Shown here one piece after another: positions 33,077 through 41,733 of a DNA stretch of 50,447 bases (its first letter is position 1; each line of letters starts with the position of its first letter). The stretch covers positions 1-50,447 of the forward strand of contig JBOEGA010000082.1 of NCBI GenBank assembly GCA_050633205.1. Reading direction: 5' to 3'. The notes beneath the pieces were generated by a model. It made no database searches and had not been told where the DNA came from. It saw only the letters and a program-made list of their open reading frames with translations. The position numbers were made by a program, and so were the translations under genes. Source of the DNA: CBDHHC01 sp050633205. GTDB lineage: Bacteria; Pseudomonadota; Alphaproteobacteria; Rhizobiales; CBDHHC01.

Positions 33077-33808
33077 TTAAAACCTTACCAGTTTCAGCTT
33101 TCCCTGACGCAATTGTTCAGCACGCCTGTTCATCCAGTGACGGACTATGTAATTATGCAACCATTTTTTCCAAAAAGGGAAATCCTGAGTATATACGGCG
33201 TAAAATTCATCCGGTGTTGCGAAGGTTCCGTAATCATTATTAATTCCGGTATGTTGAATGAATGTGTTTTTTCCGCACCATTTTACCTGAAAGTTTGACA
33301 GATCCTCTACGCCTGCTCCGTATGAGCATAGCCCCTGATTACCGTTGCCTAAACCTCTTTGCAGGTTTTTCAGGTATGGGTCATCCAGAATGAAACCTTC
33401 GAGATGCACCCATCTGTTTTCGTGGCATACCTCTACCCATGAGTGAAGAATATTTTCCGGGGCTATAGGGTATATCAGTTCGGGCACTATTCCCCGTTGC
33501 AGGGATTTATGGATTGTGAAGCCATGCAGTCGGCATGGAATATCAAGGGCGCGAAGCAAAGCCATAAGCAATGTGCCCTTTGTATTGCACTGCCCGTAAC
33601 CATCCTTCAATACGGATGATGCCGGAATATTATCGCTTATATTATAGCCAAACTTTATTTCGTTTCTGACAAAGTCATAAGCCGCCCCTATTTTTTCGTA
33701 GTTGCTCAACTTTAACCATCCCTGTTCCTGTATGAGGGAGGCTATTTCCGGCTTGTCGAAGTCAAGAATTGGGGTTGATTTGAGATGATCTTTATTAATT
33801 TCAGGCAT
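33077..33808 (-). CDS. Transglutaminase-like cysteine peptidase-fold protein
   Basis: 243 residues. Catalytic Cys74 in GYGQCNTKGTLL, His122 in NILHSWVEV and an acid in HLEGFILDD (about 137-143) form the papain-like triad of transglutaminase core proteins. AAYDFVRNEIKFGYN is the family's leading helix. No signal peptide is visible, so it is probably cytoplasmic. Activity could be proteolytic, amidase or transglutaminase; sequence does not say. Upstream on the same strand is an alpha/beta hydrolase, 108 bp away. Confidence 0.82.
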   Translation of the reverse strand: MPEINKDHLKSTPILDFDKPEIASLIQEQGWLKLSNYEKIGAAYDFVRNEIKFGYNISDNIPASSVLKDGYGQCNTKGTLLMALLRALDIPCRLHGFTIHKSLQRGIVPELIYPIAPENILHSWVEVCHENRWVHLEGFILDDPYLKNLQRGLGNGNQGLCSYGAGVEDLSNFQVKWCGKNTFIQHTGINNDYGTFATPDEFYAVYTQDFPFWKKWLHNYIVRHWMNRRAEQLRQGKLKLVRF

Positions 33809-33916
33809 TTTCTGAACTCCCTATCTTTTGAAGTTCATGGAATATAGTATCTCTAGTGACTAGAGCTTCAAGAGGGAATCTGAAAAAAAGATTATGCTTA
33901 ATAATATATCGCCAAA

Positions 33917-34720
33917 TTATCCTTCAGCCAGAAAAGCAATCATCTCAGGGTTAAACTCATTTGCGATACTGACATTAGGGGCATGGCCACCGTTCAGTAT
34001 TATATGTCGTGCAGCAGGGATAAGTTCTGCCAGTATAGTCTGGGTTTTGAGGCTAACCGTTCTGTCCTTTGAACCGCTTACTATGAGAGTGGGGGCTGAC
34101 AGGTTTTTCAGTTTTTCTGAAACATCAAAATTCTGTACCTCGTGGATTGCCTGAATATAGGCATCTTTTTTTACCTTCAATATATGGCTTCTCAATAGCT
34201 TTCTGTATTCCAGCTCTTTTGCGGTGGGAAAAATATAATGGGAGAGCCCCCAGGCTATTGCATTCATGCTCAGATATTTAACCAGAAGCAGTCTTGCGGG
34301 AAAGTAGAGGCTGGATGCGGTGTCAAATTTCGAGAAAGTGCTGACTAATATTATGCGGTTTACTCTTTCCGGATATTGAAGAGCTATAAGCTGAGTTATT
34401 GCACCGCCCATGGACAGGCCCATAATATCGAATAGTTTGATATCCAGATGGTTCATCAGACTGATAATATCAGATATCATCAGGTCGAAACTGATTTTAT
34501 CATGGGATGTGCTTAAACCAAAGCCACGGAGATCCGGCGCTATAACTCTGTAGCCTGCACTGGCCAGAACATCGAGCTGCCTGCTCCAGGTGTCAGCGTT
34601 TGTGCCCAGACCATGCAGGGCCAGAATTGTTTTATCAGCATTTTTGTTGTGATCTACATAGGCGATTTTACCATCGTTTACTCGGGTAGTTTCGCGATGC
34701 AGCAGATAATCAAGTTTCAT
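33917..34720 (-). CDS. Alpha/beta hydrolase
   Basis: 267 residues. Nucleophile elbow GLSMGG (Ser103), acid in IVSGSKDRTVS and base in GGHAPNVS complete the triad; LALHGLGTNADTW carries the oxyanion-hole HG. This is the common lipase/esterase/lactonase group near menH and pcaD. No substrate can be named. No signal peptide. Divergent from the M48 peptidase gene, with 245 bp between starts. Confidence 0.88.
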   Translation of the reverse strand: MKLDYLLHRETTRVNDGKIAYVDHNKNADKTILALHGLGTNADTWSRQLDVLASAGYRVIAPDLRGFGLSTSHDKISFDLMISDIISLMNHLDIKLFDIMGLSMGGAITQLIALQYPERVNRIILVSTFSKFDTASSLYFPARLLLVKYLSMNAIAWGLSHYIFPTAKELEYRKLLRSHILKVKKDAYIQAIHEVQNFDVSEKLKNLSAPTLIVSGSKDRTVSLKTQTILAELIPAARHIILNGGHAPNVSIANEFNPEMIAFLAEG

Positions 34721-34965
34721 AGGGCCCTAACAGGTTACGCAGACTTTGAAGATATATGGATGTTCCGGAGATATACAAGTGTGAAGGCCTTGCGATTATT
34801 TACCTTCCATTCGATTGCAACTCATACCTTTTGAGCAATTACTCTCCATATAAATGTCATTATTATGTGAAACCTATTGCTATTAAGGACCAATAATTAA
34901 AAACAAAACAACAATTAAGGCTCAACCCATACTTCACCGTTGAGTTATGTTGAGGGGAAGTAGAA

Positions 34966-36789
34966 ATGGGGAATTTTTTCAGACTGATCAGGGTTTTGCT
35001 AATTGCTTCCATAATACCGGCCATCGGTTTAGCAACCAGTTATTTTATTCTTAAAAACGTAGACAGCAAACTTGTTGTACAAAATATTCCATCAGCAACT
35101 ATTCTGTGTAATGCACTTCATGCCGGGAAAATTCAGCCAGATGCCAATAAAAATATAATCAGCTTCTGCCAGGAAGTCAGTGGTTTGCAGTATCTGTTCT
35201 GGGCCAGCATCATTGCGGCTATTATATCCTGCGCTATTCCGCTGTCCTACTGGTGGGCATCGATATCGGCCGGACATAACCGGCACAGGATATCGATGAT
35301 ATTTCCGCCCCTGCTAAGATTCTCCATTTTTATTCTGGCAATTTCTATCTTCCTGCAGGGGGCTATACTTACCTATTCCGCCTATCTTGCAGAGTCGCAT
35401 ATTCTGGGACAGGTGCATCTGGTGATTATTGGTATTATCGGTCTGGGTGCAGTAATAGGTGGTTTCGGGCTGATTGGTGTTGCTATGAAGGTTGGTAAAA
35501 AACTTGAGATGCATCAACTGGGCAAGTTGCTGAAAAAAGAAGATGCGCCGAAGCTGTTTGGCTTTGTTGAATATCTGGCAAAGAAGCTTGGTGCACGACC
35601 TCCTGATAATATTGTTGTTGGTCTGGAGCCTACCTTTTATGTAACGAGCGGCGATGTTCAGGTAGCCAGTGAAGAGAAGCCGGTCAGTGGCGAGACGCTG
35701 TATATTTCGGCCCCTCTGAGCCGGCTGTTGTCACAAGAAGAGCTGGCTACGGTTATTGGTCACGAGCTAGGCCACTTCCGGGGAGCTGATACCGAATACA
35801 GTATGAAGTTTGCTCCGGTATATGCCGGGCTGGGTCAGGCCATTCAAACCCTGGGTGGAGAAAACAGTGATGTTATCACTCAGGTTGCCTGTCTGCCGGC
35901 AGTATCCATGCTGACATTTATGCATAGAATGTTTGCCACTAACGAGGCCAAGGTCAGCCGTGAGCGTGAATATGAAGCCGACAGAGCGGGGGCTTCAGTG
36001 GGGTCTCCATTTGCGCTATCGGTGGCTTTGATCAAGGTTTCACTTTATGCGAGCATCTGGGAACATGCACGTGAGCAGAATATTCACCGCCTGAATGAAG
36101 GGAAAGTTGCGGATAATCTTAGTGTGGTCTTTCAGGATGTTGCCAAATATGATGTAGAGCATGACAGCCTTGAAAATATTATGAAAGAGTCGCTTGAACA
36201 GAAGATTGCTCATCCGACTGATACCCACCCGCCAGTTTCGAAAAGACTTGAAAATCTTGAAGTTGATCACAGCCATATAACCAAGGCCATGCTTATGGTG
36301 CCGGAACAGCCTGCGATTGACCTGATTGATAATCATAACGAGATTGAAGTTGAGGTGACTATGCAGGAGCACCACCTGATGTTTGCAATCGGTGTGGCCC
36401 AGCCTCCCAAAGAGGGCGAGGAGAATGTTAATCAGCTACTCTATGCAACCTACAGTCTGGCTGCTGCAATTGTGTGCGCTGACGGGGTTGTTGATCAGGG
36501 AGAGATCAGCACAGCAGAGGGTATTGGCCGTCATATGTTTGAGGATTTTGATCCGGTGGAGTTTCGTTATTACTGTAATAACCCGTCTGAGATTCCTGAT
36601 CATATTGAATTGGCTAAGGCTATGAACGAACCACTTGACCAGGATGACAAGATTATGATTATGCGATATCTGCAGGAGATTGCGAAGGCAGATGGGCAGG
36701 TTTCTCAGGAAGAGATCGATCTGATGGTACCAATTGCGCAGGGACTTGGACTGGTGTATCCGGTGCCGATGCACAGTGAAGCTTCATAA
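34966..36789 (+). CDS. M48 family membrane metallopeptidase fused to a TerB-like domain
   Basis: 607 residues. Four membrane segments (about 5-28, 76-98, 115-140, 150-176) are followed by an M48 peptidase domain: zinc motif HELGH (266-270) and third ligand in REYEAD (Glu335, Asp339). A helical C-terminal part (about 480-600) contains VCADGVVDQGEISTAEG and ADGQVSQEEIDL, two TerB-type acidic loops as in tellurite-resistance-like domains. M48 proteins degrade damaged membrane proteins (HtpX, YfgC). The TerB-like part may sense ions or bind partners. The gene's stop region overlaps the end of the convergent TauE/SafE gene by 6 bp. Confidence 0.85.
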   Translation: MGNFFRLIRVLLIASIIPAIGLATSYFILKNVDSKLVVQNIPSATILCNALHAGKIQPDANKNIISFCQEVSGLQYLFWASIIAAIISCAIPLSYWWASISAGHNRHRISMIFPPLLRFSIFILAISIFLQGAILTYSAYLAESHILGQVHLVIIGIIGLGAVIGGFGLIGVAMKVGKKLEMHQLGKLLKKEDAPKLFGFVEYLAKKLGARPPDNIVVGLEPTFYVTSGDVQVASEEKPVSGETLYISAPLSRLLSQEELATVIGHELGHFRGADTEYSMKFAPVYAGLGQAIQTLGGENSDVITQVACLPAVSMLTFMHRMFATNEAKVSREREYEADRAGASVGSPFALSVALIKVSLYASIWEHAREQNIHRLNEGKVADNLSVVFQDVAKYDVEHDSLENIMKESLEQKIAHPTDTHPPVSKRLENLEVDHSHITKAMLMVPEQPAIDLIDNHNEIEVEVTMQEHHLMFAIGVAQPPKEGEENVNQLLYATYSLAAAIVCADGVVDQGEISTAEGIGRHMFEDFDPVEFRYYCNNPSEIPDHIELAKAMNEPLDQDDKIMIMRYLQEIAKADGQVSQEEIDLMVPIAQGLGLVYPVPMHSEAS

Positions 36790-37521
36790 CAACTTCATGA
36801 GCAGACCTGAGCCAAGTATGATCAAGAATATCAGGATTATTTTGCGGAACAGTTCGGTAGAAAGTTTTTGCCGGATGACTGTTCCTGCCTGTACTCCGAT
36901 GAATACAAAAATCAGCCCAATTACAGACGAGAGTATGTGGCCAGAATTCATATAGCCAATATTCATTAATGTAGCTGCAAGGATAAGACTTGAGAGTGTA
37001 AAAGAGCAGTTGATGGCCTGAACAAAGCGATTATTGTCCAGCTGCAGGGACATAAGATAAGGGAGAACGGGCATAACCTGTGAACCGGTTGTGCCATTGA
37101 TCAGGCCTGTTATGAAACCTGATGGCATTGCCAGGGGACGCTGCACATTTACAGGAAGAGTAAAGGCAGGGTTTAGCAAAGCAAATATTGCATAGCCGAT
37201 GAGTATTATACCAAGTGCTGCTCCGCTGACCAGCGTATCAAGCCTGGTCAGCAGCCATATTCCGATCAGCAGGCCGGGTATGGTGCATATAAGCATCGGC
37301 CAGAAACGCACTACGGTTTCGCGGAAATGACCTGCACGATACATTGTCACGATGTTGCTGGTTACTGAAGGGATTATGACAAGAGGTATGGCAGTTTTGA
37401 TATCCAGTGAAAGCGCCAATATTCCAAGGCAGGTGGTTGAGAAACCAAGTCCGGTTAACCCTTTTATAAAAGCAGAAATGAAGAACGCTGCTGATAACAG
37501 CATCAGGAGAGTTATATCCAT
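36784..37521 (-). CDS. TauE/SafE (TSUP) sulfite/anion exporter family
   Basis: 245 residues with about eight hydrophobic segments, the family size. FIKGLTGLGFSTTCLGILALSLDIKTAIPLVIIPSVTSNI is the first TSUP repeat and GFITGLINGTTGSQVMPVLPYLM the second, each with the G-x-GG/GT-type turn. It should move a small sulfur-containing or other organic anion across the inner membrane. It could serve the sulfur genes elsewhere in the window, but it is not near them. Divergent from the EthD gene (75 bp). Confidence 0.85.
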   Translation of the reverse strand: MDITLLMLLSAAFFISAFIKGLTGLGFSTTCLGILALSLDIKTAIPLVIIPSVTSNIVTMYRAGHFRETVVRFWPMLICTIPGLLIGIWLLTRLDTLVSGAALGIILIGYAIFALLNPAFTLPVNVQRPLAMPSGFITGLINGTTGSQVMPVLPYLMSLQLDNNRFVQAINCSFTLSSLILAATLMNIGYMNSGHILSSVIGLIFVFIGVQAGTVIRQKLSTELFRKIILIFLIILGSGLLMKLL

Positions 37522-37595
37522 ACTTTTGCCTGCTCCAGGATATTACATTGATGGAAAAACTATTCATGAGAAACTCAATAGAGAGGCATTACAAT

Positions 37596-37964
37596 ATGAT
37601 TAAAGTTATTGTTTGTGTATCAAAAAAAGCAGACCTGAGTATGGAAGAGTTTATTGAACACTGGCAGGTTACACACAGGGAACTGTTAATGAAATATCAG
37701 GATGTCCTTAAAATAAAAAAGCATATTCAAATGCTTCCCGATAACGCCCAGCTTCAGGCGGGCCTTGATATGGCCTGGTCTAAAGCGCCCTATTGTGATG
37801 GAATTGATGAGACCTGGTTCGAGTCTGAAGAGGCTTTTCGGGAGCTCAGGAACATACCAGATGCCGCAAAGGCTCTGCAGATATTACGTGAAGATGAGGT
37901 GAAATTTGTGGACCATTCAAAGACATATGGCTGGGTTGTACGGGATGCGACGATCATTGAATAG
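37596..37964 (+). CDS. EthD domain protein
   Basis: 122 residues from the ATG at 37596; GAGAGG lies 9 bases upstream. The longer frame from 37548 adds 16 unlikely residues. MIKVIVCVSKKADLSMEEFIEHWQVTHRELL is the EthD opening (KK.g.S.eeF..hW...H). The second half has YDGIDETWFESEEAFRELRN. A dimeric alpha/beta barrel fold is expected. Family members act in ether or polyketide breakdown, or have no known role. A terminator hairpin follows. Confidence 0.83.
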   Translation: MIKVIVCVSKKADLSMEEFIEHWQVTHRELLMKYQDVLKIKKHIQMLPDNAQLQAGLDMAWSKAPYCDGIDETWFESEEAFRELRNIPDAAKALQILREDEVKFVDHSKTYGWVVRDATIIE

Positions 37965-37977
37965 ATTTGGGCGAAAG

Positions 37978-38004
37978 GGTGCAGCAACACTATTTCGCTG
38001 CACC
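37978..38004. terminator. Bidirectional terminator hairpin
   Basis: GGTGCAGC (37978-37985) and GCTGCACC (37997-38004) form an 8-bp stem with an 11-nt loop. It lies between the convergent EthD gene and the DUF3299 gene. Confidence 0.75.
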
Positions 38005-38017
38005 TTATCTTTCGATA

Positions 38018-38560
38018 TTACTCTTCTACCTTATACTCACTTACTTCGGTGAGCTTCATGCTGTAACCGATTTCAGGAGCACTCTCGGTTGAAAATTTGC
38101 CTGTACCCAGTTTTCCTGTGATATAAATCGGTGTGTACATGTCTACAACGGGAACGCCCTTTTCACTATCGACAAGGATGATCTGATTACCTGGAGGAGG
38201 TGGCACGTGGATGCAGGCTCCGATATAGGGAACAAGCATAAACTGTTTAACGTTCGTTGCCTCAAAATCAAGCGGGACCATGTAACCTGCAATTTTGACC
38301 TCTTTTCCCGCATATTTCCGGACCAGAGGTGCTGGTATTTTTTTCATTTCCTCACCAGCTGCTTCACTGGCTTCCTGCTTTTTACGCTCTTCTTCCTGTT
38401 TCATTTCCCAATCAGGGATCTGATCGACAGATGTGAGTGTACTGCCAGGAGGCACCAGATCCTGCCATTCTATGGTCGTAGTTTTTTCAGTAGCATAAGT
38501 TTGTGGAATTGTGATTAAGACAAACAGAACCGCCATTGTGGTTTTGATCAGCGATTTCAT
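38018..38560 (-). CDS. DUF3299 exported protein, last gene of zinc-type ABC operon
   Basis: 180 residues from the ATG at 38560; AAGGAG lies 7 bases upstream, while the frame opens as far as 38632 inside the previous gene. Signal peptide at about 1-23. The mature part has IEWQDLVPPG, VKIAGYMVPLDFEATNVKQFMLVPYIGACIHVPPPPGNQII, the DUF3299 core with conserved Cys-x-His. Periplasmic. It follows the FtsX-like permease by 31 bp. In Vibrio, a DUF3299-like gene belongs to a zinc-regulated ABC operon with a DUF2796 protein. A metal-chaperone role is a guess. Confidence 0.82.
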   Translation of the reverse strand: MKSLIKTTMAVLFVLITIPQTYATEKTTTIEWQDLVPPGSTLTSVDQIPDWEMKQEEERKKQEASEAAGEEMKKIPAPLVRKYAGKEVKIAGYMVPLDFEATNVKQFMLVPYIGACIHVPPPPGNQIILVDSEKGVPVVDMYTPIYITGKLGTGKFSTESAPEIGYSMKLTEVSEYKVEE

Positions 38561-38591
38561 CTGCATACTCCTTAATTTTATTCTATAATTA

Positions 38592-39842
38592 CTAGTTACG
38601 AACCAGCATTCCATCTGCCAGAGACAGGCCATAGGCCCTTATAGCCGGGATGAGGCCAACAATGAAGCCGGAAGCGCAAATTCCTACTAAAATACCTAAT
38701 TCCGTCATCGTTAATGGCGCAATTTCTATATAGAGACCATAGCTGGCATTGATAACAGGGCGAACGAGGAAAAGTGTTATATATAGAGATATAGTGCCTG
38801 CTATTACACCAAGTGTTGTCAGAAAGCCAGCTTCCGAGACCAGTAATCCCATTATAGTATGCGGCCTTGCACCAACGGAACGCAGAATTGCGATTTCGCG
38901 GCGGCGCTCGTTCAGTGTGGTCAGAATCATGGTTACCATACCAAGCAGAGCCGTGAGGATGACCATTAAGGATACGACTGCCAGTGCGGTTTCTGCTGTT
39001 CCGACAAGGCTCCATAATTCCTGAAGGGCAACACCGGGGAGAATGGCGGACAGAGGCTCCGGTTTATAAGTATTTATATGGCGCTGCAGTCGGAAAATTG
39101 TGCCTTTTCGCTTCAGACCTATCAGTGCCGCCGTGATTGATTTGGGCTCCAGCTTTAATTCCTGAAGCTTTTCGATCGGGATGTTAACTCTTCTGCCCGT
39201 CTGCCAGCCGACATGAATGGCTTCTATTGCCTGAAGGCTGACGAATACGGTTCTATCGACCGGTGTCCCTGTGCTTTTCAGAATGCCAACAACTTTAAAG
39301 GGCTTGTCCTTGTGCTTTACAAAAGACGTTGCTCCCAGACCATGAGCAATAATAACAGAAGTATCGATTTTATATCCAAGTGCTTTGGCGACATCAGCTC
39401 CTATAACAGTATCCAGCAAGCCTTTAAAAGGTGCACCTGACTGAAATTGTAACTGCTGTTTACTGCGATATTTATAGTGCTGAAAGAAATCTGTTGTGGT
39501 TCCAAGAACCCGATATCCCTTATGACTGTCTCCAAGAGACATCGGAACAGCCCAGGCTACTTCGCTGCGCTTTGCAATATCCTGATAACTTTGCCAGTTA
39601 ATATTGGCAGTGGCATTACCAATGCGAAATACGGAATATAACAGAAGCTGTACACTTCCTGCACGGGAGCCGATAATCAGGTCGGTTCCTGATATGGTAT
39701 TCGCAAAGCTGGACCGCGCCCCATTTCTTATTTTTTCGACGCCCAGAAACAGCATTACACTTAATGCAATTGCTATTACTGTCAGCAATGCAGTTAACCA
39801 GCGGTTAGCTAAAGACTTTAAAGCGAGACGGAATATGATCAT
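38592..39842 (-). CDS. ABC transporter permease, FtsX/MacB-like
   Basis: 416 residues. Four membrane segments in the FtsX layout: one at about 14-36, then a large periplasmic domain (about 40-270), then three near 276-300, 325-350 and 370-395. LNERRREIAILRSVGARPHTIMGLLVSEAG is the conserved FtsX cytoplasmic loop with the EIAILRSVGA coupling motif. It overlaps the ATPase gene by 4 bp (ATGA). With the ATPase it forms a mechanotransmission or transport ABC unit of LolCD/MacB type; the Zur box upstream and DUF2796 suggest zinc as the theme. Confidence 0.88.
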   Translation of the reverse strand: MIIFRLALKSLANRWLTALLTVIAIALSVMLFLGVEKIRNGARSSFANTISGTDLIIGSRAGSVQLLLYSVFRIGNATANINWQSYQDIAKRSEVAWAVPMSLGDSHKGYRVLGTTTDFFQHYKYRSKQQLQFQSGAPFKGLLDTVIGADVAKALGYKIDTSVIIAHGLGATSFVKHKDKPFKVVGILKSTGTPVDRTVFVSLQAIEAIHVGWQTGRRVNIPIEKLQELKLEPKSITAALIGLKRKGTIFRLQRHINTYKPEPLSAILPGVALQELWSLVGTAETALAVVSLMVILTALLGMVTMILTTLNERRREIAILRSVGARPHTIMGLLVSEAGFLTTLGVIAGTISLYITLFLVRPVINASYGLYIEIAPLTMTELGILVGICASGFIVGLIPAIRAYGLSLADGMLVRN

Positions 39843-40531
39843 TGCGCTGCTGCCTTATGAAGATTGATCATATCTGTAATATTCATGACATGGTCAAAAT
39901 TTGGAGCAAGAGTTTCATCATGGCTGACCATTATCAAATTTGAATCAGCCTTAAATACTTCTTCGGACAGCAGTTCAAGGAAGTGTACCTGCATCTGCCT
40001 GTCCAGTGATGATGTTGGCTCATCTGCAACTATTATTTCAGGAGATCCGATAAGTGCCCTTGCGGCTGCAACACGCTGCTGCTGACCAACACTTAGCTGT
40101 GCTGCTGTTTTTTTATTCAGGTTTTCATTGGTTAACCCCAATCGCTCAAGGAGACGTATGGCTTCTGTATTTATGTCACCTTTGGCCATAAGCGATTTTT
40201 TGCGCTGTTTTGCAAAACTGAGAGGCAGAACAACATTATCAATTACGGATGCGTATGGAAGCAGGTTAAACATCTGGAATATAATACCAAAATGCTCCCG
40301 CCCTGCTCCACCCAGCGCTTTCAGGTCCTGTCCCAGTATTTTCACTGTTCCGCTATCCGGGGTAATGATCCCGCAAAGCAGACTGAGAAAAGTAGATTTT
40401 CCAGAACCAGAAGGGCCAAGAAGCAAAAGGCTTTCACCCTTTTTGACCGTAAAGTTTTCCAGTTCCATGGAAAAGGCACTCTGGCCTTTCCATGAAAACC
40501 GGATGTTTTTCATTTCAACAATATTGGACAT
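39839..40531 (-). CDS. ABC transporter ATP-binding protein, LolD-like
   Basis: 230 residues. Walker A GPSGSGKST (39-47), Q-loop FQMFNLLPY, signature LSVGQQQ (146-152), Walker B IIVADEP (166-172) and H-loop MVSHDE are all intact. The LolD/MacB-type subgroup pairs with FtsX-like permeases, as here (4-bp overlap). It powers the system in the cytoplasm. It follows the DUF2796 gene by 25 bp. Confidence 0.92.
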   Translation of the reverse strand: MSNIVEMKNIRFSWKGQSAFSMELENFTVKKGESLLLLGPSGSGKSTFLSLLCGIITPDSGTVKILGQDLKALGGAGREHFGIIFQMFNLLPYASVIDNVVLPLSFAKQRKKSLMAKGDINTEAIRLLERLGLTNENLNKKTAAQLSVGQQQRVAAARALIGSPEIIVADEPTSSLDRQMQVHFLELLSEEVFKADSNLIMVSHDETLAPNFDHVMNITDMINLHKAAAQ

Positions 40532-40556
40532 TATAAAGGAATCCGAATTTCTTTAA

Positions 40557-41069
40557 TTACAGAGTTCCGCCCAGATCCAGGTTTGGTTTATCCTTTTTAA
40601 CTGTATAGGATTTCTGTCCCTGGCTTCCGACGACATTGACCTTAACCTCTGCAGCTCCGGAAAATTTTGAGAAATATTTAAAATCGATTGATTTTATAGC
40701 AGTCGGTTTTTTGCAGTAAAGCGCATATTCAGCATGGGCTTCAGTGTGACCTTCACCGCCTTTTTCCGCTTCAACTTTAACAGAAACATTTTCTACCTTG
40801 CACGCTGCATCAGCGGGTAACACAAACAGTTCCAAAGGCCTGTTCAGAATGTCAGTAGCTTTTTTGACAGCAGCTTTCTGCTCATCGGTTTCAGCTTTAG
40901 TTTCAAACCCGAAGAGGTCAGCTCCGGGTACTTCCAGTTCCAGTAGTATTAACTTGCCTTCTGTCGCAATATTCAGTGTGCCATGACCATGCTGGTGTAC
41001 ACTTCCTGCAAAGGCTGAGGTTGAAATAAGGGTTGCAAATAGCATGAAGCATTTTATTAGCGTTTTCAT
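40557..41069 (-). CDS. DUF2796 His-rich periplasmic protein (ZrgA-like)
   Basis: 170 residues from the ATG at 41069. The frame opens to 41102, but the start there would fall inside the Zur box, and AAGG/AGG precede this Met. Signal peptide at 1-21 (AFA followed by GS). The mature N-terminus VHQHGHGTLNIATEGKLILLELEVPGADLFGFET is the DUF2796 signature, and HTEAHAEYALYC adds more His. These residues suit zinc binding. Homologous proteins (ZrgA in Vibrio cholerae) belong to a zinc uptake ABC system. First gene of a four-gene operon with ATPase, permease and DUF3299, directly behind a Zur box. Confidence 0.88.
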   Translation of the reverse strand: MKTLIKCFMLFATLISTSAFAGSVHQHGHGTLNIATEGKLILLELEVPGADLFGFETKAETDEQKAAVKKATDILNRPLELFVLPADAACKVENVSVKVEAEKGGEGHTEAHAEYALYCKKPTAIKSIDFKYFSKFSGAAEVKVNVVGSQGQKSYTVKKDKPNLDLGGTL

Positions 41070-41084
41070 CTGCCTGACCTTCTT

Positions 41085-41104
41085 AATGTTATAATGTAAC
41101 ATTT
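41085..41104 (-). promoter_or_regulatory. Zur box upstream of the zinc-type ABC operon
   Basis: AATGTTATAATGTAACATTT (plus strand) closely fits the proteobacterial Zur consensus GAAATGTTATANTATAACATTTC; 19 of 20 positions agree, the exception being G at 41096 where consensus has A. It ends 15 bp before the ATG at 41069, so zinc-loaded Zur would block the promoter. Zinc starvation should switch the operon on. Confidence 0.8.
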
Positions 41105-41128
41105 TCTAACACAAGTTTGCTCTGATTT

Positions 41129-41581
41129 CTAATCATCTCTGCCCTTCATATGCAAATATATTATAAGAATTACCCCTATCGACAGGGAAACACTAAAAAT
41201 ATCAGTCACTTGCCTGAATAAAAAAAATAATGTCACGCTGTAGAGATATATTATAGCCAGTGCATTAATGAAGTTATTTCGGATAAACAGGCCCAGAATG
41301 ACCATAAGGCAAAGAACCGGGAAGATATATGAGCCCTCTGTCAGGCTGTTAACTGAAACCCCTAGCAGAATCAGGGATCCGATTGCAGTCAGAGCAAGAG
41401 AAGCATTTAATCTGGTGTGATAAAAGAACAGCGCTGCAATGGAGAGAAGGTAGACGACGGATGTCAGAGTCTCTCCCATAAACAGAAACCTGCCTGATGC
41501 CATGAATATCAGGACACATAAACAGTATATGAAAACCGGAGCATCGGTTATACCAGCTCTCTCTTGCTTTAGCTCACTCAT
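41129..41581 (-). CDS. Multi-pass membrane protein, unknown function
   Basis: 150 residues with five or six hydrophobic segments (about 14-32, 38-55, 62-80, 86-101, 105-123, 127-145) joined by very short loops. No family recognised and no catalytic motif seen. It lies upstream of the zinc operon on the same strand, but the Zur box sits in the 60-bp gap, so the two are probably separate units. A terminator hairpin separates it from trxB upstream. Confidence 0.6.
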   Translation of the reverse strand: MSELKQERAGITDAPVFIYCLCVLIFMASGRFLFMGETLTSVVYLLSIAALFFYHTRLNASLALTAIGSLILLGVSVNSLTEGSYIFPVLCLMVILGLFIRNNFINALAIIYLYSVTLFFLFRQVTDIFSVSLSIGVILIIYLHMKGRDD

Positions 41582-41674
41582 GATATGTCTTTTTCTTACT
41601 CACAAACATGCTTCAATTTTAATACCAGCTCTTTTTGCAAAACTACTTTGGAGAGAAGATAATTTATATAAAAA

Positions 41675-41705
41675 AAGAGAGCTTCCAAATGATGAAAGCT
41701 CTCTT
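41675..41705 (-). terminator. Terminator of trxB
   Basis: AAGAGAGCTT (41675-41684) and AAGCTCTCTT (41696-41705) form a 10-bp stem. On the minus strand it is followed by a T-run (six T at 41676-41671), so it is a classic intrinsic terminator for trxB. Confidence 0.88.
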
Positions 41706-41733
41706 AAGGCAGATAATAAAATTCAGGTCAAAC

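Noticed and set aside
38561..38632. Longer N-terminus of the DUF3299 gene reading into the permease gene
   Set aside because: It would lack a signal peptide at the start, and AAGGAG is correctly placed for the ATG at 38560.
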